From a virus: a stretch of DNA of 57,049 bases. The stretch's first letter is position 1, and every line of letters begins with the position of its first letter. Position numbers and translations under genes: made by a program. The stretch lies in the IMG/VR virus record IMGVR_UViG_3300034120_001490, positions 1 to 57,049 of that record, one strand, 5' to 3'. This document shows, one piece after another, positions 16,061 through 24,249 of this stretch. The notes beneath the pieces are model-generated. The model ran no database searches. It saw only the letters and a program-made list of their open reading frames with translations, and was not told the DNA's origin.

Positions 16061-17493
16061 TGCGCTCCACCGACTTCCCCTTCGCCGTGACGCCGCGCCG
16101 CGAGGGGCCAGACTACACTGCGCCTAGCGCCGATGTTGCCGATCTGCTCAATCCAACGGACATCATTGGCCGTGGCCGCCTTGAGGCGCGCGAAACATCG
16201 TGGCGTGATCAGCTCCGCGACAAATTGGCGGTGCGCGTTGGGCGCAGGAACGCCGACAAGCTGATTGACTTGGCCGACTTCACGCCCGTTGGTGCCGCGT
16301 TCGTCGGCAACGAGGCAGCGCTGGCTGCCCGCGAAGGGCGTCGTGGAGCGGCTGCGGCCAATGTGGCCCTTGCCGCACTGCCGTTGCCCGGCGCAGGCAA
16401 GGCACTGAAGAAGGTGGCGAAGGCACCGCTGGCCGTCAAGCCGCAAGGCATAGTCGCCTATCACGGCAGCCCGCACCGCTTTGACCGCTTCGACATGAGC
16501 AAGATCGGAACAGGAGAAGGCGCGCAAGCGTATGGCCACGGGCTGTATTTCGCGGAGAGGGAAGCGGTGGCGAAGGCATACCGTGACGCACTCGCGGAAA
16601 TGCGCGTTGGCTTTAAGGTTAACGGCAAACGCATAACGCCCGGCGCAGGCGATCTGACGCCTGAAGAAGAGGCGGCTCGCTTCGTAATTGGTATGAGCGG
16701 TTTTGACAATCCGCAGAGCCGAGGCGCTGGCACGACGCTGTCGGCCCCCAAAGCTGTTCGTGAAGCGTTTCTCTCGGTGCCTTACAACCGATTTGAAAAC
16801 GACAAGGACAAGATTGCGCGCATATTGGCTGAGTGGCGTGCCAGCAAGGTCGCCTTCGACAAGGCGAGCAAAGGCTCCATGTATCAAGTCCGCATTGACG
16901 CCGATCCGGCTGATTTTCTGGACTACGATGCGCCGTTGAGCGGGCAGAGCGAGAAGGTGCGTGGAGCGTTGGATACTTTCCAACTAATTACACAACCGCG
17001 CGAGGGCTTATCGCTTTTCCCCGGAACAAAATTGCGAATTGAGCAAGACCCTGATTTACCGGAGTTTTCAAAATACTTCATGGAAACGGAAAACGGCACT
17101 CGCACGCGCCTGTTGCCCGGAGATTTGAAAAACATGATTGCACAGAACCTTGATGAAGTAACTGGCAAAAACGTAGTGTCTACTGTAGCCAACCAGTTTG
17201 GGGGGCAAGATGCCGCAACCCGCGCACTGCGTGAAGCCGGCATCCCCGGCATCAAATACCTTGACCAAGGCAGCCGTGGCGCTGGCGACGGCACACGCAA
17301 TTACGTCGTGTTCGATGACAAGCTGGTCTCCATCCTCAAGCGTTACGGCTGGGCTCCGGGCATGGCTATCCCCGCCGCAGCGATGGAAGAGTATGAAGCC
17401 GAGCAAGAATTCGCCCGTGGTGGTCTCGCCGTGACGCCCGACAACTACAACGAAAAAGTGCGCCTGCTGCGCGAATACGGGATGCTTGACTGA
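16060..17493 (+). CDS. Probable ejected ADP-ribosyltransferase (ART-PolyVal type)
   Basis: The gene encodes 477 residues from a GTG start overlapping the upstream stop. Residues 1-~128 form a module shared with the next gene. Residues ~131-425 form an ADP-ribosyltransferase-like domain: VAYHGSPHRFDRFD (His135), the KIGTGEGAQAYGHGLYFAE block (Tyr163) and a late NYVVFDD strand (415-421). These match, from memory, the ART-PolyVal domain of phage and plasmid polyvalent proteins, where His/Tyr bind NAD+. The likely job is to modify a host protein after delivery with the phage DNA. The domain has a large insert (~190-390). The C-terminal ~40 residues are charged. Substrate unknown. Confidence 0.78.
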   Translation: MRSTDFPFAVTPRREGPDYTAPSADVADLLNPTDIIGRGRLEARETSWRDQLRDKLAVRVGRRNADKLIDLADFTPVGAAFVGNEAALAAREGRRGAAAANVALAALPLPGAGKALKKVAKAPLAVKPQGIVAYHGSPHRFDRFDMSKIGTGEGAQAYGHGLYFAEREAVAKAYRDALAEMRVGFKVNGKRITPGAGDLTPEEEAARFVIGMSGFDNPQSRGAGTTLSAPKAVREAFLSVPYNRFENDKDKIARILAEWRASKVAFDKASKGSMYQVRIDADPADFLDYDAPLSGQSEKVRGALDTFQLITQPREGLSLFPGTKLRIEQDPDLPEFSKYFMETENGTRTRLLPGDLKNMIAQNLDEVTGKNVVSTVANQFGGQDAATRALREAGIPGIKYLDQGSRGAGDGTRNYVVFDDKLVSILKRYGWAPGMAIPAAAMEEYEAEQEFARGGLAVTPDNYNEKVRLLREYGMLD

Positions 17494-17880
17494 TGCGCTC
17501 CACCGATTTCCCCTTCGCCGTGATGCCGCAGCGTCTGCAGCGCGGCGGCGAGTTCAGTGTGGACTACAGCGCGCCTAGTGCCGATGTCGCCGATCTGCTC
17601 GATCCAACGGACATCGTCGGCCGTGGTCGCCTTGAAAGCCGCGATACGTCGTGGCGTGATCGGCTCAAGGACAAACTGGCGGTGCGCTTCGGGCGCAGGA
17701 ACGCCGAGCAGATGATGCAGGTGCTTGACTTCACGCCCGCCGGTGCCGCGTTCGTCGGCAACGAGGCGGCTCTCGCCGCTCGTGAGGGTAAGCGCGGCGA
17801 GGCGGCTGCCAACGTGGCGCTCGCCGCGCTGCCAATTCCCGGCGCGGGTAAGGCTGCGAAGAAGGTGGCGAAGGCCGCTG
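17493..17880 (+). repeat. Second copy of the 16060-16430 N-terminal coding module
   Basis: DNA from 17493 to about 17880 is clearly related to 16060 to about 16430. Identical runs of 15-20 bases are interrupted by codon-position changes, and the second copy has a short insertion near 17528-17560. Similarity stops abruptly at the Lys/Ala linker, where the two proteins diverge completely. This is the pattern of a duplicated module joined to two different cargo domains. Confidence 0.88.
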
Positions 17881-19133
17881 CTCCGGCGAAGAAAGTAGCA
17901 GCACAAGCCACCTCCTCGGCGTACTCAACGCCGCGCCAAGTTATCGCCAAAGAGTTCGGTCGCGACATCGCGCAGCGCCTCGACGGTATCGTGCCGGCAG
18001 ATGCGCCGATCACGGAATGGCGCGCAGCCGCAGAAAACTTGAGCAGCCCAGACGTAGCTATGTCGAACCGGCGCTTCACGCCGGAGTTCAAGCGGCCCGG
18101 CGAGAAACCGTTGGCGACGCAGATGGGTGAGCAGGGTCTGCCGGTGCGCGGCATGGACTTGGTGGAGGCGCAACACCCCAGCCCCTTCGGCGTTTTCTCC
18201 AAATACAAAACGCCGAAAGACCCCCTCGACACCGAGGTCGTCGCGGAACCCTACGCGGTCATGCCGACTGATAGGCGGTTTGACCCCCGCCGGCTGGAAG
18301 GCGCGCGGGTCGTGTCACTGCTCGCAGACAAGTCGCGCGCCGGTGACCGGCTTCGCAGTATAGATGGCTCGCCCGTGGACGTTTACACCCAAGGCGGCCC
18401 GATGCATGCCGCGCTGCAGGAGGCGCTTGGGGGTAGCTCTGCTTTTGCCAACACGGGAGGGGGGCTTACCTCGCTCCGCAAACAGATAGCTGCAGGACTG
18501 GAAGAAGGGCGGCCGGTATTTGGTGTCACAACTACCATGGGGCCATCGTCACTGAACCAGACTGTCGATATGGTAGATATCTTGCACCAGATGGCGCAGA
18601 CGAGCCCTATCAGCAAAAGCGATCTGGCAGACTTCAACGAAAAAGCTCGATCTCTGCTCCCCGGTTACGCCGGCCTGCTTGACGAAGATGCTGTGCGACA
18701 GCTTCAAGGGGCGACGCAGGGCCAACGAAAGGCCTTCGTCAAACTTATGGATAACGCAGATGCCCTAGCGCGCGGGTTACCGAATGTGCCGGCGGCGCGT
18801 TTTGGGCTCACCGATCCCAATCTTGTTGACGTACCGTCTGGCGTTTCTGGTTACTCCTTTGTAGAACTGGGCCCTGAAAGCCTTCAAAAACTAGACAGCA
18901 GCATCAAGAATAGATCCTATCTCGAAGACTTGACAGGTAAGTTTGGGGGACGCGGGCCGCTTGTTCCGTTCAGCACTATGTTCAGTGACTTCATTAAAGA
19001 ACGCAGGGAAGCGGGCTTGCCCGCAGGCTCTGATCTCAGGTCACTTGAGTTTCAGAAGCCGATCCAAGACATGACCCCCGAGGCCTACGATCGGCTCATG
19101 CGCTATCTGTCCAAGATCGATGACCCTTATTGA
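17493..19133 (+). CDS. Paralogue of the preceding protein with a different C-terminal domain
   Basis: The gene encodes 546 residues. The first ~125 closely match the preceding protein (MRSTDFPFAV start, SADVADLLDPTDIVGRGRLE, FTPAGAAFVGNEAALAAREG, PIPGAGKAAKKVAKA). After a Lys/Ala linker the protein switches to an unrelated ~415-residue domain with phrases such as RRLEGARVVSLLADKS, VYTQGGPMHAALQE and FGVTTTMGPSSLNQTVDM. From memory, similar domains recur in large phage-ejected proteins, but I cannot name a reaction. The gene starts with ATG overlapping the upstream TGA and its 3' end overlaps the convergent gene at 19096 by 38 bp. A host-directed effector is inferred. Confidence 0.7.
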   Translation: MRSTDFPFAVMPQRLQRGGEFSVDYSAPSADVADLLDPTDIVGRGRLESRDTSWRDRLKDKLAVRFGRRNAEQMMQVLDFTPAGAAFVGNEAALAAREGKRGEAAANVALAALPIPGAGKAAKKVAKAAAPAKKVAAQATSSAYSTPRQVIAKEFGRDIAQRLDGIVPADAPITEWRAAAENLSSPDVAMSNRRFTPEFKRPGEKPLATQMGEQGLPVRGMDLVEAQHPSPFGVFSKYKTPKDPLDTEVVAEPYAVMPTDRRFDPRRLEGARVVSLLADKSRAGDRLRSIDGSPVDVYTQGGPMHAALQEALGGSSAFANTGGGLTSLRKQIAAGLEEGRPVFGVTTTMGPSSLNQTVDMVDILHQMAQTSPISKSDLADFNEKARSLLPGYAGLLDEDAVRQLQGATQGQRKAFVKLMDNADALARGLPNVPAARFGLTDPNLVDVPSGVSGYSFVELGPESLQKLDSSIKNRSYLEDLTGKFGGRGPLVPFSTMFSDFIKERREAGLPAGSDLRSLEFQKPIQDMTPEAYDRLMRYLSKIDDPY

Positions 19134-19293
19134 GGATCGTCTCTATCTCCCACGCCAACACTTTCAGCAACGCCAGCGCTCCCGCCGCATCCCCGTTAGT
19201 GGCGGCGGCAATGGCATCGTTAGCCAGCTCATACGCATTTTCCTGCGCCTCCTCGATACCCGCCTGATTAACCTCTTGATTTTCTTCGTTCAT
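19096..19293 (-). CDS. Small acidic protein, last gene of the leftward early operon
   Basis: The gene encodes 65 residues with an acidic N-terminus (MNEENQEVNQAGIEEAQ) followed by an Ala-rich amphipathic helix. ATG 19293 overlaps the upstream stop and has GAGAGGAG nearby. A GTG one codon upstream is possible. The 3' end lies inside the convergent gene ending at 19133. No family recognised. Acidic small early phage proteins often bind host factors, but nothing here proves that. Confidence 0.6.
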   Translation of the reverse strand: MNEENQEVNQAGIEEAQENAYELANDAIAAATNGDAAGALALLKVLAWEIETILNKGHRSWTDSA

Positions 19294-19634
19294 CACTTGC
19301 TCCTCTCAATGATCCGCTGGCCGAAGAAGACGATCTTCTCGCCGTCGTAGACCGCGCTGTCCTGACCCGGCTTGCCCCGGCCCTGCCGCAGCGCCGCGAC
19401 GCGCCACGCCGCCTTGAAGGCGTTGGCCACGTCATACTCCATGTTCAGCGCCTCGATGATGTCGTTGCACTCGGCCGTGTACGGCTCGCCGCCGGACGTG
19501 GGCCGATCGACGCGCACCTTGTAGTAGTCGGTGCTACCGCCGGTCAGCTTGGCCGGCTCATGCGAATGGACGCAGGCCATGACCCCCGAGATCTTATCGT
19601 GCACTGCGAGGCATACCGAACAGGTGTAGCTCAT
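19293..19634 (-). CDS. DUF3310-like protein with N-terminal Cys motif
   Basis: The gene encodes 113 residues. The N-terminal CSVC and later Cys/His residues (CVHSH) could bind zinc. The central part (STDYYKVRVDRPTSGG, ECNDIIEALNM, NAFKAAWR) resembles, from memory, the DUF3310 family, which includes a T7 gp1.7-like nucleotide-kinase relation. Catalytic function here is not shown. It lies in an operon with the helicase, overlapping it by ATGA. Assignment to nucleotide metabolism is tentative. Confidence 0.6.
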   Translation of the reverse strand: MSYTCSVCLAVHDKISGVMACVHSHEPAKLTGGSTDYYKVRVDRPTSGGEPYTAECNDIIEALNMEYDVANAFKAAWRVAALRQGRGKPGQDSAVYDGEKIVFFGQRIIERSK

Positions 19635-20989
19635 TTCTTCCTCCGCTTCATTGCTTCCAGCAGGATCTCCTGCGTGCTCTTCTTCGACGTGAGACGATCC
19701 ATGACGAGGTCATCCACCGTGTCGCGGGCGAGGATCGGGTAGACGAACACCGGCCGATCGTAGCCGGCCTGCGCCTGCCGCATCGGCCCGATGCGCTCGA
19801 TGATCTGCATGTGCTCCTCGAGGTTCCAGTTGACCCCGTAGAAGGCGAGGATGTTGCCCCCGTCCGCGAGGTTCAGGCCGTGGCCCGCCGATGCAGGGTG
19901 AGCGAAAAGTAGTTCGATTTCCCCCCGGTTCCACTGTTTGATCGTATCAGGGTCAGCGTCCAGCACCCGGCCTTTAGGGTAGCGCTTGCGTAGCCGGGCC
20001 AAGTCGTGTTTGAAATTGTAGGCCACCAAGACGGGCGCGCCATTGGCCTCCTCAATGACGCTGTCCAGCGCCTCCAGCTTGGCATCGTGCACCGCCTCCC
20101 AGTTGCCGTACTCATCGGTGTACAGCGCCCCGTTGGCGAGCTGCAAGCACTTCTGCGTCCGCACCGCCGCGTTGGCTGCCTCGACGCCCTCGCTGTTGAG
20201 GATCGTGTACATCTCCTCCTCCATCTCGTCATACGCGCGGCGCGCCGCCGGCGGCAGGTCGATGTAGATCGGGCTGGTGATGGGCTCATCGACGGGCAGG
20301 CCGCGCACGGTCAGGCAGATGTCCTTGAGCCGCTCCTGCACCTCCTCCTGCGTGTGGTCGTAGGGCACGAGGCTGTAGCCGTCGTAGCCCTTGCGGAACC
20401 AGCGCTCGCTGAAGGCGCTGAACGTGCGGCCTAGCCGCTCTCCCTGATCAAGGAACCAGCTCTGCCCCCAAAGGTCTTTAACGCCATTGGGCGCAGGGGT
20501 GCCTGTCAGGCCGATGAAGCGCGTGACGTGCGTGTGGGCCACCTGACCCAGCGCACGCGCCCGTGAGCCGCCCTGACGCAGCCTGAAGCTCTTCAGCCGG
20601 GTGAACTCGTCGGCGACCACGGTGATGAACGGCCACGCGTCGCCGAGCGCCTCGCGCAGCCAGACGAGGTTGTCGTAGTTGGTCGTGTAGATGTCGGCCG
20701 GCGTGTCAAGCGCCGCCTGACGCTGCTTCGGCGTGCCGGTGATGACGCTGACGCGCAGGTGCGACAGGTGCGGCCACTTCTTGACCTCGTCCGGCCACGT
20801 GGAGCGCGCCACGCGCAGCGGTGCCAGCACCAGCACTGGGTACACGTCCTCGACCACGGAGAGCGCCTCCAGCGCCGTCAGGGTGGTGACGGTCTTGCCG
20901 CCGCCCATGGGCATCCACAGGGCGGCCCTGCGCTCCTTGTACAGGTGCGCGAGGGCCTCCCTCTGGTAGTCGTGCGGCTTGAAGGTCAC
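19631..20989 (-). CDS. SNF2/SF2-family DNA helicase or translocase
   Basis: The gene encodes 452 residues. GTG 20989 is chosen because it overlaps the upstream TGA (GTGA). A longer frame would run through the upstream gene. Motifs: Walker A PMGGGKT (27-33), DEF replacing DEAH (127-129), SF2 motif III LTGTPAPNG (161-169), motif V HPASAGHGLNL (~354-364) and a motif VI-like IIERIGPMRQ (~386-395). This is the phage SNF2-like group usually encoded near PolA, DUF2800 and DUF2815 genes. It should use ATP to move along or remodel duplex DNA during replication or recombination. Confidence 0.88.
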   Translation of the reverse strand: MTFKPHDYQREALAHLYKERRAALWMPMGGGKTVTTLTALEALSVVEDVYPVLVLAPLRVARSTWPDEVKKWPHLSHLRVSVITGTPKQRQAALDTPADIYTTNYDNLVWLREALGDAWPFITVVADEFTRLKSFRLRQGGSRARALGQVAHTHVTRFIGLTGTPAPNGVKDLWGQSWFLDQGERLGRTFSAFSERWFRKGYDGYSLVPYDHTQEEVQERLKDICLTVRGLPVDEPITSPIYIDLPPAARRAYDEMEEEMYTILNSEGVEAANAAVRTQKCLQLANGALYTDEYGNWEAVHDAKLEALDSVIEEANGAPVLVAYNFKHDLARLRKRYPKGRVLDADPDTIKQWNRGEIELLFAHPASAGHGLNLADGGNILAFYGVNWNLEEHMQIIERIGPMRQAQAGYDRPVFVYPILARDTVDDLVMDRLTSKKSTQEILLEAMKRRKK

Positions 20990-21195
20990 AGTGCTTCCCA
21001 AGGCTGCGGCCGGTGGAGCGGGCCACCTTCGCCTGCGAGCCACTCGGCGGTGTGTTCAGACGGAGCGCCCTTCCAGTACAGGCGGCCGCCGACATACCAG
21101 CGAAGCTGACGGCCACCGCGCGAGGTCTGGACGACGCGGGCGACGCGCTTGCCGGCGGGGGTCAGGTCGTAGTTGGTGTTGATGACGATCTGCAT
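20986..21195 (-). CDS. Small basic early protein
   Basis: The gene encodes 69 residues (MQIVINTNYDLTPAGKR at the start, WYVGGRLYWKG in the middle). ATG 21195 is chosen because a GGAGAC ribosome-binding site and the shared ATCAGCAAC leader lie immediately upstream. A frame running further upstream would cross the operator. It is the first gene of the operator-F transcription unit and is coupled to the helicase by GTGA. Basic and Arg-rich, it may bind nucleic acid. No family recognised. Confidence 0.7.
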   Translation of the reverse strand: MQIVINTNYDLTPAGKRVARVVQTSRGGRQLRWYVGGRLYWKGAPSEHTAEWLAGEGGPLHRPQPWEAL

Positions 21196-21250
21196 GTCAG
21201 GGTCTCCGTTGCTGATGTACTCTATTCGCACGTGCAACGTATGATTGCAA
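21196..21250 (-). promoter_or_regulatory. Operator/leader element F
   Basis: The palindrome at 21233-21249 (arms TGCAA/TTGCA, 17 bp overall) lies upstream of ATCAGCAAC and GGAGACC, ahead of ATG 21195. The left TTGCAA could serve as a -35 box; 17 bp later comes GAATAG, a weak -10. The leader ATCAGCAAC begins 34 bases after the start of TTGCAA, the same spacing as elements A and B. It heads the helicase operon. Confidence 0.7.
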
Positions 21251-21261
21251 CCCCCAAATGC

Positions 21262-21293
21262 AAAAAAGTTTGGGGCGACCCGAAGGCCGCCCC
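21262..21293 (-). terminator. Rho-independent terminator with UUCG loop
   Basis: On the minus strand a 9-bp stem (GGGGCGGCC with GGTCGCCCC, one G-T pair) closed by a TTCG tetraloop is followed by AAAC and six T (262-267 as A on the plus strand). It ends the transcript of the gene at 21298-21660. Operator F immediately downstream restarts transcription for the helicase operon, so the two units are insulated from one another. Confidence 0.85.
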
Positions 21294-21297
21294 GATG

Positions 21298-21660
21298 TCA
21301 GAAGAAGCGCAGAATGTGCAGCTCGCCCTCGTCCTCGAACCGCCGCACCATGGCGCTCCCAGTGCCCCATTGGGTTGAGCAAAATGCCGCGACGTTGCTC
21401 TGCAGAATGTTTACGTCGAAGTCGGCGTAGGGGATCTGCGCGGACTGGCCGGGCTCCAGCTCCCCGATGTAAGGCAGGAAGTGCGCGCGCGTCGCGCCGC
21501 GCGGGTAGGGGCCGGGGCCCCTGCGCCTGACCTTGGGCGGCGGTGCCAGTTCCAGAGTGCCGTACGTCTCGCCGTTGTACACGATGGCGTACTGAGCGCC
21601 GGCCGCGTCGAGCATACGCAGGGCGCGCTCGAAGGCCATGTCTTGGATAGTCTGTGTCAT
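21298..21660 (-). CDS. Hypothetical early protein, single-gene unit
   Basis: The gene encodes 120 residues. It has a helical N-terminus (MTQTIQDMAFERALRMLDAAG), a beta phrase AIVYNGETYGTLEL, a basic Pro-rich turn and a mixed C-terminal half ending with FEDEGELHILRFF. A strong AAAAAGGAGA site precedes ATG 21660. It has its own operator (D) upstream and its own terminator downstream, so it is a monocistronic unit, suggesting separate dosage control. I recognise no family or catalytic motif. Confidence 0.68.
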   Translation of the reverse strand: MTQTIQDMAFERALRMLDAAGAQYAIVYNGETYGTLELAPPPKVRRRGPGPYPRGATRAHFLPYIGELEPGQSAQIPYADFDVNILQSNVAAFCSTQWGTGSAMVRRFEDEGELHILRFF

Positions 21661-21703
21661 GTCAGGATCTCCTTTTTGTTACTGACATTCGACACATAAG
21701 TTG

Positions 21704-21720
21704 CACAACTCTAAGTTGCA
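21704..21720 (-). promoter_or_regulatory. Operator/leader element D
   Basis: The palindromic element TGCAAC-N5-GTTGTG reads on the minus strand, with a second overlapping GTTGTGCAAC palindrome beside it. A TATGTG hexamer lies 17 bp after TTGCAA as a possible -10. A leader variant (TCAGTAAC) and AAGGAGATCC lead to ATG 21660. The element overlaps the last codons of the upstream VRR-NUC gene. Confidence 0.65.
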
Positions 21721-22004
21721 ATCCCCTCCCGAACTTTTTTTACGATCTCGTCGATGTTCTCAATTGACCGGGCGATGAACACCGGCACGCCGTCGCCGCG
21801 CATGCGCTCGATCTCGCGCTGCTGGTGGCCGCTGAGCCGGTCGTCGTCGGCCTTGATCTCGATGAAGGCGGCGCGCGGCCACTCCCACCAGATGAAGCAG
21901 TCAGGGCAGCCCCGGCGGCCTTCCCAGCGCGCCTTGCGGTACTGGCCGCCGCTCTTCTGCACGACGCGCTTCAGGTGCTCCTGCAGCTTGCCGGCGGGCG
22001 TCAC
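21711..22004 (-). CDS. VRR-NUC domain nuclease
   Basis: The gene encodes 97 residues from GTG 22004, overlapping the upstream stop. GCPDCFIWW (32-40, Asp35) and FIEIKADDDRLSGHQ (47-61, Glu49 and Lys51) give the D...ExK catalytic set of the PD-(D/E)XK superfamily. The length is typical of stand-alone phage VRR-NUC proteins. They are thought to act on branched or flapped DNA during replication and recombination. It is the last gene after the polymerase in the C-to-D transcription unit. Confidence 0.88.
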   Translation of the reverse strand: MTPAGKLQEHLKRVVQKSGGQYRKARWEGRRGCPDCFIWWEWPRAAFIEIKADDDRLSGHQQREIERMRGDGVPVFIARSIENIDEIVKKVREGIAT

Positions 22005-22198
22005 TCCGGCTGCCTTCCGGCCGACCAGTTCGGCGTCACGCGCGCGTCGCTGTTAGGGACGCACCAAATCTCGCCGGATGTGTTCAAAGTCACAACCCAC
22101 AGCAGGTTGTGCTCCTGCCCGTAGTCGATCACGGCCAGCGCCAGACCGCGACCCTTGGGCGTGTCCATTGGGATCGAGGGGTTGAGCTGCGTAAACAT
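22001..22198 (-). CDS. Small protein coupled to the DNA polymerase gene
   Basis: The gene encodes 65 residues (FTQLNPSIPMDTPKGRG, AVIDYGQEHNLLWVVTL, GEIWCVPN). ATG 22198 overlaps the polymerase TGA and its own stop overlaps the VRR-NUC GTG, so all three genes are translationally coupled. From memory, a similar small beta-rich protein recurs next to polymerase genes of many phages. Function is unknown. A replication accessory role is suggested by position only. Confidence 0.7.
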   Translation of the reverse strand: MFTQLNPSIPMDTPKGRGLALAVIDYGQEHNLLWVVTLNTSGEIWCVPNSDARVTPNWSAGRQPE

Positions 22199-24162
22199 CA
22201 GTCCTTGCGGTAACGATACGCCTCGAAGCCGGCGGCGGCAAGCGGCAGGCCGGCCGACCAGCTCGGGTTGGTGGACATGATCGCCGCCAGCCCCTCGCTG
22301 GTGTAGGCCGGCTCGTCCGGCGTCTCGCAGACCAGCTCGTCGTGCACGCGGATGCAGACGCTGTAGCCGGCCTCCTCGGCGCGCAGCATGCCGGACATGA
22401 ACACGTCGCGGGCGATGGCCTGCACGGCGTTCTCGACCAGCTTGCCGCCGTACGTGTCGAGGCGCTCCCACTTGCGGGTGAATTGGTTCATGCCCTCGTA
22501 GGACAGGCTGCCGCTGGCCGACGCCTCCGGGCGCGGGTAGCACAGGTAGCGGCCGCTCGGCAGCTTCATCCGCAGCCACGCGATGCCCTGCCCGTCCGGC
22601 TTCACGTCGAACGTGATCAGGTCGCGCACGGCGAAGCTCTCGCCCATCTTGTTGATGGCTGACCGCGCGGCCGCCTCCATGTCGTACCACAGGTTGCGCG
22701 TGCACGGGTGGGCCTTGCGCCACGCCGAGACGATCTCTTGGATGGCCTCGTCCGTCATCGCGTCGAACACCTTGCCGCCCATCTTGCGGTACGCGCCGAC
22801 GCCGCCCTGATAGCCTCCCGCCAGCTCGGGCACCTTGCCCTGCAGTTGGCGCTCGGCCTTGGTGATGAGGCCCGGATCTTTGCCGAGGATGCGGCCGGCG
22901 GTCACCTTATACAGGTCGTGCCCGTCGCCCCGGTCGTAGGCCTTGAACGCCGTGACCTTCCAGTCCTCGCCGGCCAGCCACGCCAGCACGCGGCCCTCGA
23001 TGTTGGACAGGTCGGCGATGACCAGCTTGGTGCCCTCGGGGGCGACCAGCGCCCCGCGCACGGCGAAGGCGCAGCGCTCGCTGACGTTGTCCCAGATCAG
23101 GTGCTCGCAGTCCGCCTTCATGGCGGCCACGGTCGTCGCCTGCACGTCGTCATCGAACCAGTCGGGGCTGCGCGGCAGGTTCTGCGGCTGGAACAGGCGG
23201 CCGGCGTCACGCCCGGTGCGCGCCGCGCCGCAGAACTGGATCAGGCCGCGCAGGCGGCCGTCCTTGTTCGTGGCGTTGAGCAGCACACTGTACTTAGCCG
23301 GGCTCGTCGCGGCCGCCTGCTGGCGGATCTCCAGCAGCTCGCGCACCTGCGGGTCGAGGTCTCCGTCGAGCAGGTTGCCGAGCGTGGCGCGCGTCAGATC
23401 CTCGGTCTCGAAGCCGTGGGCGTCCTTGAGGTGGTCGAGCAGGCGCTGGCGCTGCGTGGCGGACGTGACGCTGCCGCCGGTCAGATCGGCTGCACGAGTG
23501 GCCAGAGATCGTCCAGCTCGATCGAAAGCTCGTAGAGCTGCTCGTGCAAACTCTCGGTCAACGGCGACACCACGGTCATTAATTCTTTGATCACACTGCC
23601 ACAGGAGCCGCTCACGATCACAATCGTTCCATGATGGCAGTCGTCCAAGTACGCTTCGCATTGCGTCCACATCCAGCCGGGCGTACTCGACGAAGGCGAC
23701 CCACTCGGCGGGATGTGTGTCACGGGTGGCTCTCCGTATCTTGACGTTGCTGGGCCTCGGCTTCGTCAGCAAGTGTATCAGCTTTTTGCCTGCCTTGTCT
23801 TTGGCTTTGTCCTGCGGCACGTGCAGCACGTCGCAGAGCTGGCCCAGAGAGCCGGGCAGGCTGTGCTGCAGGGCCAGCACCATCGTGTCGATGACCTTCT
23901 CCACGGGGATGTGGACGCCCTGCTCGCGCAGGACGGTGCGGTCGAAGTTGCTGTTGTGGATCACGACGCGATCAGACTTGTCGATGATGTTCTGCAGCGC
24001 GTGACGCCAATGCACGAGATCCTGCGTGTCCCAGACCGCAACAGGATCGCTGTCCATCGCCCACGCCACCAGCATCACCTCGGCGTCCTCCGCGTAGCGG
24101 TACGCGCCGTAGGTGATCTTGGTTTCGCAGAATGTTTCGAGATCGAGGTACAGTGTGCTCAT
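22198..24162 (-). CDS. DNA polymerase, family A, with 3'-5' exonuclease domain
   Basis: The gene encodes 654 residues. The N-terminal exonuclease has DLET (Asp7, Glu9), the HNSNFDR block (69-75) and YARLDVDAM with Asp164. The polymerase half has motif A DLSNIEGRVLAW (384-395), a motif B-like region KVPELAGGYQGGVGAY (443-458) and motif C VHDEL (606-610). Both activities should be intact. It is the replicative polymerase of the phage and lies with VRR-NUC, DUF2312, DUF2815 and DUF2800 genes, a familiar replication set. Its AGAGGA ribosome-binding site is 5 nt before ATG 24162 and is buried in a long upstream hairpin, so translation may be controlled. Confidence 0.95.
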   Translation of the reverse strand: MSTLYLDLETFCETKITYGAYRYAEDAEVMLVAWAMDSDPVAVWDTQDLVHWRHALQNIIDKSDRVVIHNSNFDRTVLREQGVHIPVEKVIDTMVLALQHSLPGSLGQLCDVLHVPQDKAKDKAGKKLIHLLTKPRPSNVKIRRATRDTHPAEWVAFVEYARLDVDAMRSVLGRLPSWNDCDRERLLWQCDQRINDRGVAVDREFARAALRAFDRAGRSLATRAADLTGGSVTSATQRQRLLDHLKDAHGFETEDLTRATLGNLLDGDLDPQVRELLEIRQQAAATSPAKYSVLLNATNKDGRLRGLIQFCGAARTGRDAGRLFQPQNLPRSPDWFDDDVQATTVAAMKADCEHLIWDNVSERCAFAVRGALVAPEGTKLVIADLSNIEGRVLAWLAGEDWKVTAFKAYDRGDGHDLYKVTAGRILGKDPGLITKAERQLQGKVPELAGGYQGGVGAYRKMGGKVFDAMTDEAIQEIVSAWRKAHPCTRNLWYDMEAAARSAINKMGESFAVRDLITFDVKPDGQGIAWLRMKLPSGRYLCYPRPEASASGSLSYEGMNQFTRKWERLDTYGGKLVENAVQAIARDVFMSGMLRAEEAGYSVCIRVHDELVCETPDEPAYTSEGLAAIMSTNPSWSAGLPLAAAGFEAYRYRKD

Positions 24163-24167
24163 GATGT

Positions 24168-24249
24168 CCTCTGTTCGGGAGAGCCGCGCGCTTCGTGTAT
24201 CAGCAACGCAGGAGACCCCGCACCCACGCGCGGCTCACCAGAACAGAGG
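24168..24249 (-). promoter_or_regulatory. Long hairpin sequestering the polymerase ribosome-binding site
   Basis: In the minus-strand transcript CCTCTGTTC (24249-24241) pairs perfectly with GAACAGAGG (24176-24168), and inside it GAGCCGCGCG (24236-24227) pairs perfectly with CGCGCGGCTC (24190-24181), separated by a 4x4 internal loop. The AGAGGA ribosome-binding site of the polymerase gene (24173-24168) lies in the outer arm, so the folded RNA would hide it. The 36-nt apical loop is large enough to bind a protein. The antisense of the loop carries an ATCAGCAACGCAGGAGACC phrase like the early leaders. Confidence 0.72.

Noticed and set aside
24199-24219. Plus-strand copy of the early leader (ATCAGCAAC ... 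GGAGACC) as a real start site
   Set aside because: No start codon or open frame follows on the plus strand. It lies in the loop of the polymerase leader hairpin and is kept only as a curiosity.
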